In this document: piece after piece, positions 33,971 through 42,928 of the stretch
Layout of the letters: the number at the start of each line of letters is the position of its first letter
Numbering within the stretch: position 1 is the first letter of the stretch
Source of the DNA: CAXPZW01 sp049594615
GTDB lineage: Bacteria; Bacteroidota; Bacteroidia; Flavobacteriales_D; Sanyastnellaceae
Assembly (NCBI GenBank): GCA_049594615.1
Contig: JBMYJR010000001.1
Span: 1 to 64,000 of the forward strand
Reading direction: 5' to 3'
DNA: 64,000 bases
The notes under the pieces: generated by a model
What the model was told of the DNA's origin: nothing
The model's database searches: none
The model's input: the letters and a program-made list of their open reading frames with translations, nothing else
Position numbers and translations under genes: made by a program

Positions 33971-34713
33971 GTGCGCGTCCTTTCTTCTCGGTAATCATTC
34001 CCAGCTTCAACAGCTGTGCAGCGTTGGAGGCAGCCTTCCACATGTTGGCGGCCCAAACCGAAACCGGCTTCGAGGTCATTGTTTCTGATGCCGGGAGTAC
34101 AGACGGCACTTTGGAGTTGCTGGAGGCAGAATCCCGCTTCAACTTGGTGTGGCGTTCCTCCCCCGATGGTGGCATCTATGACGGCATGAACATCGGCATC
34201 GACAAGGCCCGTGGGCACTGGTTCTTATTCTTGGGCGCCGATGATCAGTTGGCCGCTGCAGAAACCTTGGCGCACACCCGCGAATTGCTGGAACGCACCA
34301 ACTTGGACATCTTTTCCTGCGCGGTACGCTACACCGGCAAACGCAACCCGCTTGTGCCGCACATCCACACCCCGGTCTACGGCAAACGCCTGCGTTGGAA
34401 AAACACCTTGCATCACCAGGGCACCTTTTACCGCGCCACACTGTTTGCTTCCCAGCGCTTTGACTTACGCTTTCCCATCTTGGCCGATTACCACTTCAAC
34501 CTCACCTGTTGGAAGCGTGGAAAGCTCGGTGAGGTGCACCCCAACATTGTGGCCATGGCCGGGGCACAAGGCATCAGCAAAGGTTTCAAATCGGCGCAAT
34601 ACCGCGAAGAGTTAAGGGTGAAGCAAGATGTGTTTGGATGGGGAGAGCGGTTGCTACAAACCCCATGGGTGTGGTTCAAGTTTGTGGCCAAGCAATTGGG
34701 CCGACTTATTTGA
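33967..34713 (+). CDS. Family 2 glycosyltransferase
   Basis: A 248-residue GT-A glycosyltransferase: FFSVIIPSFNSCAALEAAFHML opening, VSDAGSTDGTLE nucleotide-binding segment, SSPDGGIYDGMNIGIDKARG, and the DxD-like metal motif LGADD. The HHQGTFYRATLF segment in the second half is typical of WcaA-type enzymes. It would transfer a sugar from a nucleotide donor in polysaccharide or glycoprotein synthesis; donor and acceptor unknown. GTG start overlapping the ftsE stop, so it is translationally coupled. The 3' end overlaps the convergent gene by 8 nt. Confidence 0.85.
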   Translation: MSARPFFSVIIPSFNSCAALEAAFHMLAAQTETGFEVIVSDAGSTDGTLELLEAESRFNLVWRSSPDGGIYDGMNIGIDKARGHWFLFLGADDQLAAAETLAHTRELLERTNLDIFSCAVRYTGKRNPLVPHIHTPVYGKRLRWKNTLHHQGTFYRATLFASQRFDLRFPILADYHFNLTCWKRGKLGEVHPNIVAMAGAQGISKGFKSAQYREELRVKQDVFGWGERLLQTPWVWFKFVAKQLGRLI

Positions 34714-35323
34714 CGCGCACTTTGAACATCGGGGTGTCTTCCAAGAAACCTTCCAACACATCTTCAGGAGCCACAGGGCCCACGCCTTCTGGTGTTCCCG
34801 TGAAGAGCAAGTCTCCCATTTTCAAGGTCATGTATTTGCTGGTGTAGGCCACCAAATGGTCTACGCCAAACAGCATGTGTGACGTGTTGCCCGATTGCAC
34901 CACCTCCCCGTTCTTCTCCAGGCGAAACTCCAAGTCTTGGATGCCCTTGCCCAGCTTGTCCAAGGGGAGGAAATGCGAAGACACCACCGCTGAACCGTCA
35001 AACGCTTTGGCTTTTTCCCATGGGTGGCCTTTTTCCTTGCAGCGGGCTTGCACATCACGAGCGGTGAAGTCAATCCCCAAGCCCACCTCGGTGTAATAAC
35101 GCGGTGAGAACTCCTCTTGGATGTATTTGCCCAAACGTGATATGCGCACAATCACTTCCACTTCAAAGTGCACATCATCGGTCCATTCGGGAATGTAAAA
35201 CGGGTGGCGGTGAGGGAGGATGGCCGAATCGGGTTTGAGAAAAAACAGCGGTTCTCCCGGCACGTCATTGCCGAGTTCATGGGCATGCTTGGCGTAGTTG
35301 CGCCCGATGCAAATCAGTTTCAC
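34706..35323 (-). CDS. Fumarylacetoacetate hydrolase (FAH) family protein
   Basis: A 205-residue protein of the short FAH group: CIGRNYAKHAHELGN opening, PLFFLKPDSAIL, metal-ligand segment HFEVEVIVRI (E-x-E), GIDFTARDVQ, and SGNTSHMLFGV ... GDLLFTGTPEGVGPV near the end. Members are acylpyruvate hydrolases or oxaloacetate decarboxylases; the exact reaction is not decidable. GTG start overlapping the upstream OmpA-family gene by 4 nt. Confidence 0.88.
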   Translation of the reverse strand: MKLICIGRNYAKHAHELGNDVPGEPLFFLKPDSAILPHRHPFYIPEWTDDVHFEVEVIVRISRLGKYIQEEFSPRYYTEVGLGIDFTARDVQARCKEKGHPWEKAKAFDGSAVVSSHFLPLDKLGKGIQDLEFRLEKNGEVVQSGNTSHMLFGVDHLVAYTSKYMTLKMGDLLFTGTPEGVGPVAPEDVLEGFLEDTPMFKVRVK

Positions 35324-36615
35324 GGTGCTTGGATGAAGGTGATGACCACTTTCCGATCTTCGGGGTTGGCGCCGGTGGATTTGGAGTCGCCAAATTGGTT
35401 GACCAATACGCGCTCGGGCGCAATGCCGCTTTGACGCAGGGCTTGACTCACCGCGGTGGCGCGTTGCTGGGCTACACGTTGGTTGGTGCTTGCGGCTCCC
35501 GTAGCGTCAGCGTAGCCGGTGACCATCACGTGCAATTGCGGGTTACGGGCCAACACGTCAATCACTTCGCTGATCACGAATTGTCCTGCAGGGGTGACTC
35601 GGGTTTGGCCAGGTGCATATTGCAAGGTGACTTCCCCGGGCAGATTCGGTACGATTTCAGGGGCCCCCGGGCGATCAATGCTCCGGCTTTCCACCAGTTG
35701 ATTCACCACTGCGCGCAGTTGGTCGATTTGCGCTTGGAGGGCTTTGTCGGCTTCTGAGATGCGCTGGGCCTGTTTGAGGGCGTCGATGTCGGCTTGGAGG
35801 TCTTGGAGTTGTTCCGCGTTGTTTTCGAGCAGAGCGAATACCTGCTCGGCAAACGCTTCGTTGCTCTTTTCGGTAGGTGTACCTGCAGGAGCGCTGGGCA
35901 ATACAAATTCGTCTTTGCTGGCCAGCAGTGAGACGCTGGTTTGGCTCAATTCCAACGCGAGGGGCACTAAGGGATCGTGCGTTTCAAAGGCCTCTACCTC
36001 GCGCAGCAAGGCTGCGCGTTCTTCTGAAGTTAGCGTGCCGGTGACTTGGTGTTCGGCCACCAGCAGATTGGACTCGGAAAACAAGCCTACTTCTTGGTTG
36101 ATCGCCGCTTGCACCTCTGCCAGTTGTTGGTCAACCCATTGGCGGCGCATGTTTTCACGGGTGGCCAGTCCTTGATCCGCAGGCCCGTCAAAAGCGCTGA
36201 GGTCGAGTTCCTCCACGGCTACCAACAAGGTCTCTACCTCATCAGAAAATCCTTCAAAGGCATGCAGCTCTTTGTATTGGTAGTACTGCACCGCATCGGA
36301 TACGATTTGGTTCAGGTCCTTGAGCACCTTGCTTCGGCGTTTGCGGAACCGCACCTGGCCGCGATCAATGACCGTCATTTCGTGCAGATAGAGCGCCGTG
36401 GCGCTGCTGACTAGTTGTTCCAGGCGTCGGGTCTCGGCGGAGGTAGCGGGTTCGAAGTAGTTGACAATGACCGTGTGCTCCTCAGAGCCTTTGAGGTAGA
36501 ACAGCGCGTCGGGTCCTAGCCCTGTGGTGTCGCCGTAGTGGTTGATGATGGTCACGTTTTGTGCTTGTGCCCCTATGCACAACACACTCATTCCGATCAC
36601 TAGCCATTGCCACAT
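35320..36615 (-). CDS. OmpA-family outer-membrane protein
   Basis: A 431-residue protein: signal peptide (MWQWLVIGMSVLCIGAQAQ), a long helical region (about 60-330) with coiled-coil potential (DLQADIDALKQAQRISEADKALQAQIDQLRAVV-type heptads, given here only in outline), and a C-terminal OmpA peptidoglycan-binding domain: VMVTGYADATGAASTNQRVAQQRA, then VNQFGDSKSTGANPEDRKV. It probably tethers the outer membrane to peptidoglycan. Exact -7 box TACTTTTG on the minus strand (36620-36627) lies 4 nt before the ATG. Overlaps the FAH gene by 4 nt. Confidence 0.82.
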   Translation of the reverse strand: MWQWLVIGMSVLCIGAQAQNVTIINHYGDTTGLGPDALFYLKGSEEHTVIVNYFEPATSAETRRLEQLVSSATALYLHEMTVIDRGQVRFRKRRSKVLKDLNQIVSDAVQYYQYKELHAFEGFSDEVETLLVAVEELDLSAFDGPADQGLATRENMRRQWVDQQLAEVQAAINQEVGLFSESNLLVAEHQVTGTLTSEERAALLREVEAFETHDPLVPLALELSQTSVSLLASKDEFVLPSAPAGTPTEKSNEAFAEQVFALLENNAEQLQDLQADIDALKQAQRISEADKALQAQIDQLRAVVNQLVESRSIDRPGAPEIVPNLPGEVTLQYAPGQTRVTPAGQFVISEVIDVLARNPQLHVMVTGYADATGAASTNQRVAQQRATAVSQALRQSGIAPERVLVNQFGDSKSTGANPEDRKVVITFIQAP

Positions 36616-36619
36616 ACTT

Positions 36620-36627
36620 CAAAAGTA
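36620..36627 (-). promoter_or_regulatory. -7 box 4 nt before the OmpA-family gene
   Basis: On the minus strand TACTTTTG, an exact TAnnTTTG match, is followed by AAGT and then the ATG. Suggests a leaderless transcript. Confidence 0.5.
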
Positions 36628-36704
36628 ACGGCCGTAAAGCCCCGGATGATTTGGTTTGTGCCGGGTTTTGAACCGAGTTGCAAACACTTTGGTTTCTTTG
36701 CCTC

Positions 36705-37796
36705 ATGAAGCGAATGTGGTGGATGATTTGGATACTGGGATGGGTGGCGTGCGCCGCGCCAACCGAACACCTGCCGGTGGCTCAGGATGAAACCGAGTGG
36801 CAGACCCCGGCCTACGCCGAAGGCTTCCGTTGGCGCCAAACCCTGCGTGGGTTGGACATCCAAGTGCTGGACCTCGAGTCTGAGCAAGGCGGTGTACTCA
36901 TGGACATCCACCTGGGCGAGGGCGAAGTGTTTGACCGTTTGGCTTGCCTGAGTACCACCCACCTCAATCTGTTGCAGTCGGCACTTGCGTTGGACCATGT
37001 GGTGGCCAGTGCTTACCTCAGTTACATCAGCGATTCGGCCATGCTTGCGCATGTGCAGAACTTGGGTATGCGTGATTTGGGCAATACGGGAGAAGCCAAC
37101 ATCGAGGTGCTTATTGATGCACAAACAGAAGTATTCTTCACCTATCCCTTTGGAGGTGCGACCCACCAAGCTGTGCTGGACGCCAACATCGCCGTGGTTC
37201 CCGTCAGTGAGTACCTGGAAACCCACCCCCTTGGACGCGCCGAATGGATGCGTTTCATGGGCCTGTTGACCGGGCATCACGCCGAGGCCGATGCGGCGTT
37301 TGCCGTCATTCGATCTGCCTATGAACAGGCAGCCAACAGCCGTGTCGAACCTGAAGAACCCCCTGTGGTTTTCACCGGAAGCCAAGATGGCGGGCAGTGG
37401 TTTGCCCCAGCAGGGCAGAGTTTGATTGCCAAATTCGTATCCGATGCGGGCGGGGAGTACCTGTTTGCGGACCGCGATACCCGTGGCAACATTTCTTTGG
37501 ATGTGGAAGTGCTCATTCAACGCGTCACCACTGCTGATCATTGGGGTTTAGTGACCTATTCGGACGCTCCGCTTACCCGTGATTTCTTGGCCGATCAAGA
37601 GCCGTTGCTCAAGGACATGCCGTTCATGGCCACGCCCGATGGGGTATTTGCGTGCAACACTGCTGAAGTCGATTACTTCGGAACCGCCATTGTGGAACCG
37701 CATCTAATTCTACAAGATCTGCAAGGCATTTTGGGCACCGCTGCCGTGGACACCACACAGGTCACCTACCACTATTTCAACCCCATTGCTCCGTGA
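36705..37796 (+). CDS. ABC transporter substrate-binding lipoprotein (siderophore/cobalamin type)
   Basis: A 363-residue protein with a lipoprotein-like signal (MKRMWWMIWILGWVAC, Cys at 16; Trp at -3 makes the lipobox imperfect) and a class III periplasmic-binding fold of the BtuF/FecB type: RLACLSTTHLNLLQSALALDHVVA is the first conserved strand-helix, and NIEVLIDAQTEVFF matches the family's 'site two' region. It should bind a metal chelate or corrinoid and deliver it to the permease encoded next. Start at 36705 because it opens the signal; TTTCTTTG, one base off consensus, lies 4 nt before. Overlaps the permease gene by 4 nt. Confidence 0.82.
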   Translation: MKRMWWMIWILGWVACAAPTEHLPVAQDETEWQTPAYAEGFRWRQTLRGLDIQVLDLESEQGGVLMDIHLGEGEVFDRLACLSTTHLNLLQSALALDHVVASAYLSYISDSAMLAHVQNLGMRDLGNTGEANIEVLIDAQTEVFFTYPFGGATHQAVLDANIAVVPVSEYLETHPLGRAEWMRFMGLLTGHHAEADAAFAVIRSAYEQAANSRVEPEEPPVVFTGSQDGGQWFAPAGQSLIAKFVSDAGGEYLFADRDTRGNISLDVEVLIQRVTTADHWGLVTYSDAPLTRDFLADQEPLLKDMPFMATPDGVFACNTAEVDYFGTAIVEPHLILQDLQGILGTAAVDTTQVTYHYFNPIAP

Positions 37797-38821
37797 GCCG
37801 GTTGGTCCTTTTCATACTGTTGGCCCTTGCGGGATTGGCACTCTTTGCCCTGGAATTGCTCTGGGGACAAGCCGACTTGGGCGCCGATCAAATCCGCCAA
37901 TGGCTCACCGGCGATCCGGACTTGAAAGCTGGCGCTGCGCTCATTCTGGGCGAGGTGCGCTTGCCTCGTGCGTTGACTGCAGTACTGGCCGGTTCTGGTT
38001 TGGCGGTGAGTGGTTTACTCATGCAAACCTACTTCCGCAACCCTCTGGCGGGTCCTTCTGTGCTGGGGATCACCAGTGGAGCGAGTGTAGGGGTGGCTTT
38101 GCTGATGCTGGTCATGGGCGGTCCCGCCCTTCTGTTCCAAACCTTGGGCGTTGCCGGTCCTTTGGCCGTGGCCCTTGCGGCCTTGGTAGGGGCCTTGGGC
38201 GTGCTGGTACTGTTGCTTGCCTTTTCGCGCCGTTTGGGCGACCAGGTGGCCTTGCTCATTGTAGGACTCATGTTGGGGTACCTGGCCGGGAGCGCGGTGA
38301 GTGTTTTGGAGTATGTGGCCGATGAAGGAGCGCTCCGACGCTACGTCCTTTGGGGCATGGGCTCGTTTGCGCAAGTGGGATGGAACGCATTGCGGTGGTT
38401 GGCTTTGGCTTGGGTCGTGGGCATGGTACTGGTGGCGGTGACCTACCGTAAGTTGGATGCCCTACTGTTGGGGGACGCGTACGCACAGTCCTTGGGCGTG
38501 CCCGTCAAGCAGACCCGCAGGCTGATGCTCGTGGCTACAGGGATCTTGGCCGGAGTGATCACTGCTTTTTGCGGTCCAGTGGCCTTTTTAGGGCTGGCCG
38601 TGCCCCACGTAGGCCGTTTCCTTTTGGGAACAGGCAAGCACAACACTCTGCTGCCCGCATCGCTGCTGCTCGGTGTGGTCCTTGCGCTGGGGTGTGACTT
38701 GATTGCCCGGGTGCCTTGGAGCGAAGGGAGTCTGCCTTTGAATGCCGTCACCAGTATGGTGGGTGCTCCGGTGGTGTTGGCTTTGGTGCTGCGCGGGCGC
38801 CGACTGGGTCGATTGTTTTGA
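37793..38821 (+). CDS. FecCD-family ABC transporter permease
   Basis: A 342-residue inner-membrane protein with about 9-10 helices. FecCD signatures: EVRLPRALTAVLAGSGLAVSG, MQTYFRNPLAGPSVLGITSGAS (split here for brevity), LLLGDAYAQSLGVPVKQTR and FCGPVAFLGLAVPHVGRFLLG. It carries iron-siderophore, haem or cobalamin across the inner membrane with an ATPase. GTG start overlapping the upstream stop (GTGA). No ATPase gene follows: the next gene is recR, so the ATP-binding subunit must be encoded elsewhere. Confidence 0.92.
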   Translation: MSRLVLFILLALAGLALFALELLWGQADLGADQIRQWLTGDPDLKAGAALILGEVRLPRALTAVLAGSGLAVSGLLMQTYFRNPLAGPSVLGITSGASVGVALLMLVMGGPALLFQTLGVAGPLAVALAALVGALGVLVLLLAFSRRLGDQVALLIVGLMLGYLAGSAVSVLEYVADEGALRRYVLWGMGSFAQVGWNALRWLALAWVVGMVLVAVTYRKLDALLLGDAYAQSLGVPVKQTRRLMLVATGILAGVITAFCGPVAFLGLAVPHVGRFLLGTGKHNTLLPASLLLGVVLALGCDLIARVPWSEGSLPLNAVTSMVGAPVVLALVLRGRRLGRLF

Positions 38822-38865
38822 TTCTGCCCGCCTGAGACCTCGTCGAACTTCCCGACTTTTGCCCC

Positions 38866-39486
38866 ATGCAGTTGCCTTCAAAATGGATGGAACAAGCCGT
38901 GGACCAATTGGCCACGTTGCCGGGAGTAGGTCGCAAGACCGCGTTGCGCTTGGCGTTGCATTTGCTCCAACGCGGCGATGACCAGGTGGAACGCTTCACC
39001 CGCGCCATTGATCAAATGAAGGCCAACACCTTCAGCTGCCAACGTTGCCACAACCTGTCGGACGATCCACTTTGCGGCATCTGCAGCAATCCCAACCGGA
39101 CTTCTGGCGTTGTGTGCGTGGTGGAAGATATTCGCGACGTATTGGCCATCGAGTCCACCCGTGAATTTGCGGGTACCTACCACGTGCTCGGCGGCATTAT
39201 TTCGCCCATGGACGGCATTGGCCCGAGTGACCTGAACCTGGCTACCCTCCTGGAACGTGTGGAAGGAGAGGAGATCAAAGAAATCATCTTGGCGCTCAGC
39301 ACCACCATGGAGGGCGAAACCACCTCCTACTATCTTTACCGCAAACTGGCACCCTTGGACGTGTCCGTCACCACCATTGCGCGCGGGGTGTCGGTTGGGG
39401 GCGAATTGGAATACGCCGATGAGGTCACCCTCGGACGTTCCATCGCCCAACGCGTCCCATACGAAAAGGCGCTTCCCCGCGGATGA
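38866..39486 (+). CDS. recR: Recombination protein RecR
   Basis: A 206-residue protein of normal length: helix-hairpin-helix ATLPGVGRKTALRLALHLL, a four-Cys zinc finger (CQRCHNLSDDPLCGIC), and a TOPRIM domain (VCVVEDIRDVLAIE; GGIISPMDGIGP). Works with RecO/RecF in gap repair. GACTTTTG, one base off the -7 consensus, lies 4 nt before the ATG. Overlaps the next gene by 4 nt (ATGA). Confidence 0.97.
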   Translation: MQLPSKWMEQAVDQLATLPGVGRKTALRLALHLLQRGDDQVERFTRAIDQMKANTFSCQRCHNLSDDPLCGICSNPNRTSGVVCVVEDIRDVLAIESTREFAGTYHVLGGIISPMDGIGPSDLNLATLLERVEGEEIKEIILALSTTMEGETTSYYLYRKLAPLDVSVTTIARGVSVGGELEYADEVTLGRSIAQRVPYEKALPRG

Positions 39487-41426
39487 AACTTGCCGTTGTC
39501 ATTGTCAACTACAACGTCCAGTACTTTCTGGAACAGTGCCTGGATTCGGTCCAGCGCGCAGTAGCCGGTATGGATGCAGAAGTATGGGTGGTGGACAACG
39601 AGTCGGTGGACGGATCGGTGTCCATGGTCCGCGAACGCTTTCCCTGGGTAAAAATCATTGCCAACCAAGACAACGTCGGCTTCTCGCGTGCCAACAACCA
39701 GGCCATACGTGCCACCGAAGCCGAACACGTGCTCTTGCTGAACCCTGACACTGTGGTGCAAGAGGACACCTTCCAGAAGGTGTGTGACTACATGGACGCG
39801 CACCCCAATACCGGCGGATTGGGCATCCAAATGGTAGACGGCAAAGGGCGATTCCTGCCCGAGTCCAAGCGCGGTTTGCCCAGGCCATGGGTGGCGTTTT
39901 GCAAGATTGCGGGCATCTACCGGCTGTTCCCGCGCAGCAAGCGCTTCAACTGGTACTACATGGGCCACGTCGGCCAGCATGAAACCGCCGAGGTGGAGAT
40001 CCTTTCAGGGGCCTTCATGCTCATGCGCAAAGCAGCCTTGGACAAAGTGGGGCTCTTGGACGAGACCTTCTTCATGTATGGCGAGGACATCGACCTCTCT
40101 TGGCGTTTGGTCCAAGGTGGATACAACAACGTTTACTACGCCGATTCCAGCATCATCCATTACAAGGGTGAAAGCACCAAAAAAGGCAGCCTGAACTACG
40201 TGTTTGTGTTCTACAACGCCATGATCATTTTCGCCCGCAAGCACTTCAGCTCAGACCACGCCCAAGCATTTACCTGGATCATCAACTTGGCCATCTATGC
40301 GCGTGCCGCGCTGGCAGTAGGTCAACGCTTTGTGCGGGCCTTGTGGTTGCCGCTACTCGACGCTGCAATCTTGGTGGGCGGTATGTGGGGCATCAAAACC
40401 CTGTATGCTGACGCCGCCGAAAAGGTGTACGACACTCCGCTGGTGTTGGCCGCTTTTGGTGGTTACGCCGCGGTGTGGATGGCCCTGCATTGGTTGGCCG
40501 GAGGCTACGACCGCACCGCCAAACCGCTGCAATTGCTCGGCGGGTGGGCTACGGGTACCGCCGTATTGCTGGGTGCTTATTCGTTGCTGCCAGAAGAGTT
40601 GCGCTTTTCGCGCGCGCTGTTGCTTCTTGCCGCGGCGTGGACGTTGGTGTATTGGTTTACCGGTCGTTCGCTGTTGCACGTGGTGCTGCCCAAGCGCTTT
40701 CGCTGGCCGGGAGGCACCCGTCGAAAGTGCGCGCTGGTGGGCAGTCCGGCTGAAGTAGAACGCGTTCTTGCCCTGATGAATCAGACCCAATTGGGCGGTC
40801 AGATTCCCGTGCGGGTTTCGCCCGATGAGACCGTGCCCGAGGGTTACCTGAGCCGCCGTTCGCAATTGGAAGAGGTGGTACGTGTGCACCACGTGGATGA
40901 GGTGATTTTCTGTGCGAAGGACTTGTCTTCGACCGACATCATATCCACCATGAGCGGGCTCAACCATGCCAAGGTGGAGTTTCGCATTGCCCCGCCGGAG
41001 TCGCAGTATATCATTGGGTCCAACTCCATCAACACCTCCGGAGACCTGTTTATGTTAGATGTGAATTCGGTGTCCAAACCCCAGAACAAGCGGCGTAAAC
41101 GAACGTTTGATGTGCTGTTGGCGTTGATCGCTCTGCCATTGGGGCCTGTGCTGATGTGGGTGGCGCGCAACAAAGCGGGCTATTGGGCCAACGTGGTGCG
41201 CGTATTGGTGGGCCGCCGCACATGGGTAGGCTATGCCCAAGGGGGAGAGGGCCAAGTGCAATTGCCACCCCTGAAACCAGGTGTGGTCAACCCCATCTCG
41301 CACCTGCGCCCTGTACCAACCCGTCCGGAGATCATGACACGCCTGAATACCGTGTACGCCCGGGATTACCGCATGGTGAATGACGTAAAAATCACCTTGC
41401 AATCGCTGCGCAGTTGGGGCGGGTGA
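39483..41426 (+). CDS. Family 2 glycosyltransferase fused to a membrane/Rossmann region and a reduced sugar-transferase-like tail
   Basis: A 647-residue protein. Residues 1-270 are a GT-A domain of the rhamnosyltransferase type: VVIVNYNVQYFLEQCLDSV, VVDNESVDGS, NVGFSRANNQAIR, LLNPDTV (DxD-like), and FFMYGEDIDLSWR. About 285-400 holds several hydrophobic helices. About 405-540 looks like the Rossmann domain of polyprenyl glycosylphosphotransferases (RKCALVGSPAEVERVL; VDEVIFCAKDLSS). The end (KRTFDVLLALIALPLGPV ... YARDYRMVNDVKITLQSLR) resembles the start and finish of a bacterial sugar transferase (PF02397), but the catalytic middle is missing. Polysaccharide synthesis at the inner membrane is inferred. 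Confidence 0.78.
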   Translation: MKLAVVIVNYNVQYFLEQCLDSVQRAVAGMDAEVWVVDNESVDGSVSMVRERFPWVKIIANQDNVGFSRANNQAIRATEAEHVLLLNPDTVVQEDTFQKVCDYMDAHPNTGGLGIQMVDGKGRFLPESKRGLPRPWVAFCKIAGIYRLFPRSKRFNWYYMGHVGQHETAEVEILSGAFMLMRKAALDKVGLLDETFFMYGEDIDLSWRLVQGGYNNVYYADSSIIHYKGESTKKGSLNYVFVFYNAMIIFARKHFSSDHAQAFTWIINLAIYARAALAVGQRFVRALWLPLLDAAILVGGMWGIKTLYADAAEKVYDTPLVLAAFGGYAAVWMALHWLAGGYDRTAKPLQLLGGWATGTAVLLGAYSLLPEELRFSRALLLLAAAWTLVYWFTGRSLLHVVLPKRFRWPGGTRRKCALVGSPAEVERVLALMNQTQLGGQIPVRVSPDETVPEGYLSRRSQLEEVVRVHHVDEVIFCAKDLSSTDIISTMSGLNHAKVEFRIAPPESQYIIGSNSINTSGDLFMLDVNSVSKPQNKRRKRTFDVLLALIALPLGPVLMWVARNKAGYWANVVRVLVGRRTWVGYAQGGEGQVQLPPLKPGVVNPISHLRPVPTRPEIMTRLNTVYARDYRMVNDVKITLQSLRSWGG

Positions 41427-41453
41427 ATCTGCCGAAGCACCCAATTGTCATTC

Positions 41454-41483
41454 TTGTCCCCCGCGAAATTTGGCGTAAGTTTG
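41454..41483 (+). promoter_or_regulatory. Promoter of the 2-oxoacid dehydrogenase E2 gene
   Basis: TTG (41454-41456), a 19-nt spacer and TAAGTTTG (41476-41483) match the Bacteroidota -33/-7 promoter. The start codon is 19 nt further on. Confidence 0.65.
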
Positions 41484-41502
41484 TGCCGCTCTATTATCGG
41501 AA

Positions 41503-42846
41503 ATGGCCCAACAAGAGATTTTGCTGCCCAAAATGGGCGAAAGCGTAGCAGAAGCCACCATCATCAAGTGGCTCGTGGAAGAAGGACAATCGGTGGAAGC
41601 CGATGATCCCATTGTTGAAATTGCCACCGACAAGGTGGACAGCGAAGTGCCTGTCCCAGAAGACGGTGTGATCGCTAAAATCCTGGTTCAGGAAGGCGAC
41701 GTTGTTCAAGTCGGACAGCCCATTGCAGTGCTTGTGGCAGAAGGAGAAACCGCCGAGGTGGTTGCGGCACCGGCACCGGCCGCTGACGCTGCAGCTCCTG
41801 TCCCCGCTCACGGTGCGAACGGCACTGTTGCCGCTCCTGCCGCCGTAGCTGAGGCAGCCACTGCCACCCTCACAGACAGCATTTTGAAAAACGGCCCATC
41901 GGGACGCTTTTACTCTCCGCTTGTGCGCAACATCGCCAAGCAAGAGGGCATCGCCATGGCTGAACTCGAAGGCATTCCAGGTACCGGCAAAGAAGGCCGC
42001 GTCACCAAACGAGACATGCTGGCCTATGTAGAAAACCGCGGCACTGCACCTGCTCCGGCAGCAGCACCCGTGCCAGCGGCCAAAGCCGCGCCTGCTGCGA
42101 AGCCAGCGCCCAAGCCCGCTTCCATCCACGTAGGAACCAACGACGAGATTGTGGAAATGGACCGCATGCGCAAGCTCATCGCGGACCACATGGTGATGTC
42201 CAAGGCCACCTCGCCACACGTGACCTCGTTTGTGGAAGCCGACGTGACCAATTTGGTGATGTGGCGCAATAAGCACAAGCGTGCGTTCTACGACCGCGAA
42301 GGCGAAAAACTCACTTTTACCCCCATGTTCATTGAGGCCGTAGCCCGTGCCATCAAGGACTTCCCAGGGGTGAATGCCTCTGTGGACGGCGGCAATATCA
42401 TCCTGCGCAAAGACATCAACGTGGGGATGGCCACCGCACTGCCGTCAGGCAACCTGATCGTGCCCGTGATTCGCAACGCGGATCAATACAACCTGACCGG
42501 TTTGGCCAAGAAGGTGAATGACTTGGCCACGCGCGCCCGTCACAATAAGCTGGCTCCGGACGACATCCAAGGCGGCACCTACACCGTGTCCAACGTGGGC
42601 ACCTTTGGCAACGTGATGGGTACCCCCATCATCAACCAGCCGCAGGTGGGCATTTTGGCCCTGGGCGCCATCCGCAAAAAGCCGGCTGTGATTGAAACTC
42701 CACAGGGTGATACCTTGGGCATTCGTCACATGATGTTCCTCTCACACAGTTACGATCACCGCGTGGTGGACGGCATGCTCGGAGGCACCTTCGTGCGCCG
42801 CGTAGCCGATTACTTGGAGCAGTTTGATGTGAACCGAGAGTTGTAA
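41503..42846 (+). CDS. 2-oxoacid dehydrogenase complex E2 (dihydrolipoyl acyltransferase)
   Basis: A 447-residue protein. N-terminal lipoyl domain with the lipoylated lysine in EIATDKVDSEVP (about residue 43); an Ala/Pro-rich linker; a peripheral-subunit-binding domain (SPLVRNIAKQEGIAMAELEGIPGTGKEGRVTKRDM, about 125-165, shown as its ends only); a second Ala/Pro linker; and the catalytic domain ending SYDHRVVDG, containing the active-site His. This is the E2 of a branched-chain, 2-oxoglutarate or pyruvate complex; which one cannot be fixed without E1, which is not adjacent. It has its own promoter. Confidence 0.93.
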   Translation: MAQQEILLPKMGESVAEATIIKWLVEEGQSVEADDPIVEIATDKVDSEVPVPEDGVIAKILVQEGDVVQVGQPIAVLVAEGETAEVVAAPAPAADAAAPVPAHGANGTVAAPAAVAEAATATLTDSILKNGPSGRFYSPLVRNIAKQEGIAMAELEGIPGTGKEGRVTKRDMLAYVENRGTAPAPAAAPVPAAKAAPAAKPAPKPASIHVGTNDEIVEMDRMRKLIADHMVMSKATSPHVTSFVEADVTNLVMWRNKHKRAFYDREGEKLTFTPMFIEAVARAIKDFPGVNASVDGGNIILRKDINVGMATALPSGNLIVPVIRNADQYNLTGLAKKVNDLATRARHNKLAPDDIQGGTYTVSNVGTFGNVMGTPIINQPQVGILALGAIRKKPAVIETPQGDTLGIRHMMFLSHSYDHRVVDGMLGGTFVRRVADYLEQFDVNREL

Positions 42847-42928
42847 TTTTCACCGCCCATTGGCTCCGGTTTTTTCAGGCCACTAGATTTGGTATCTTAG
42901 CGATTAAGAGCAACCAATCAATGCGGCC

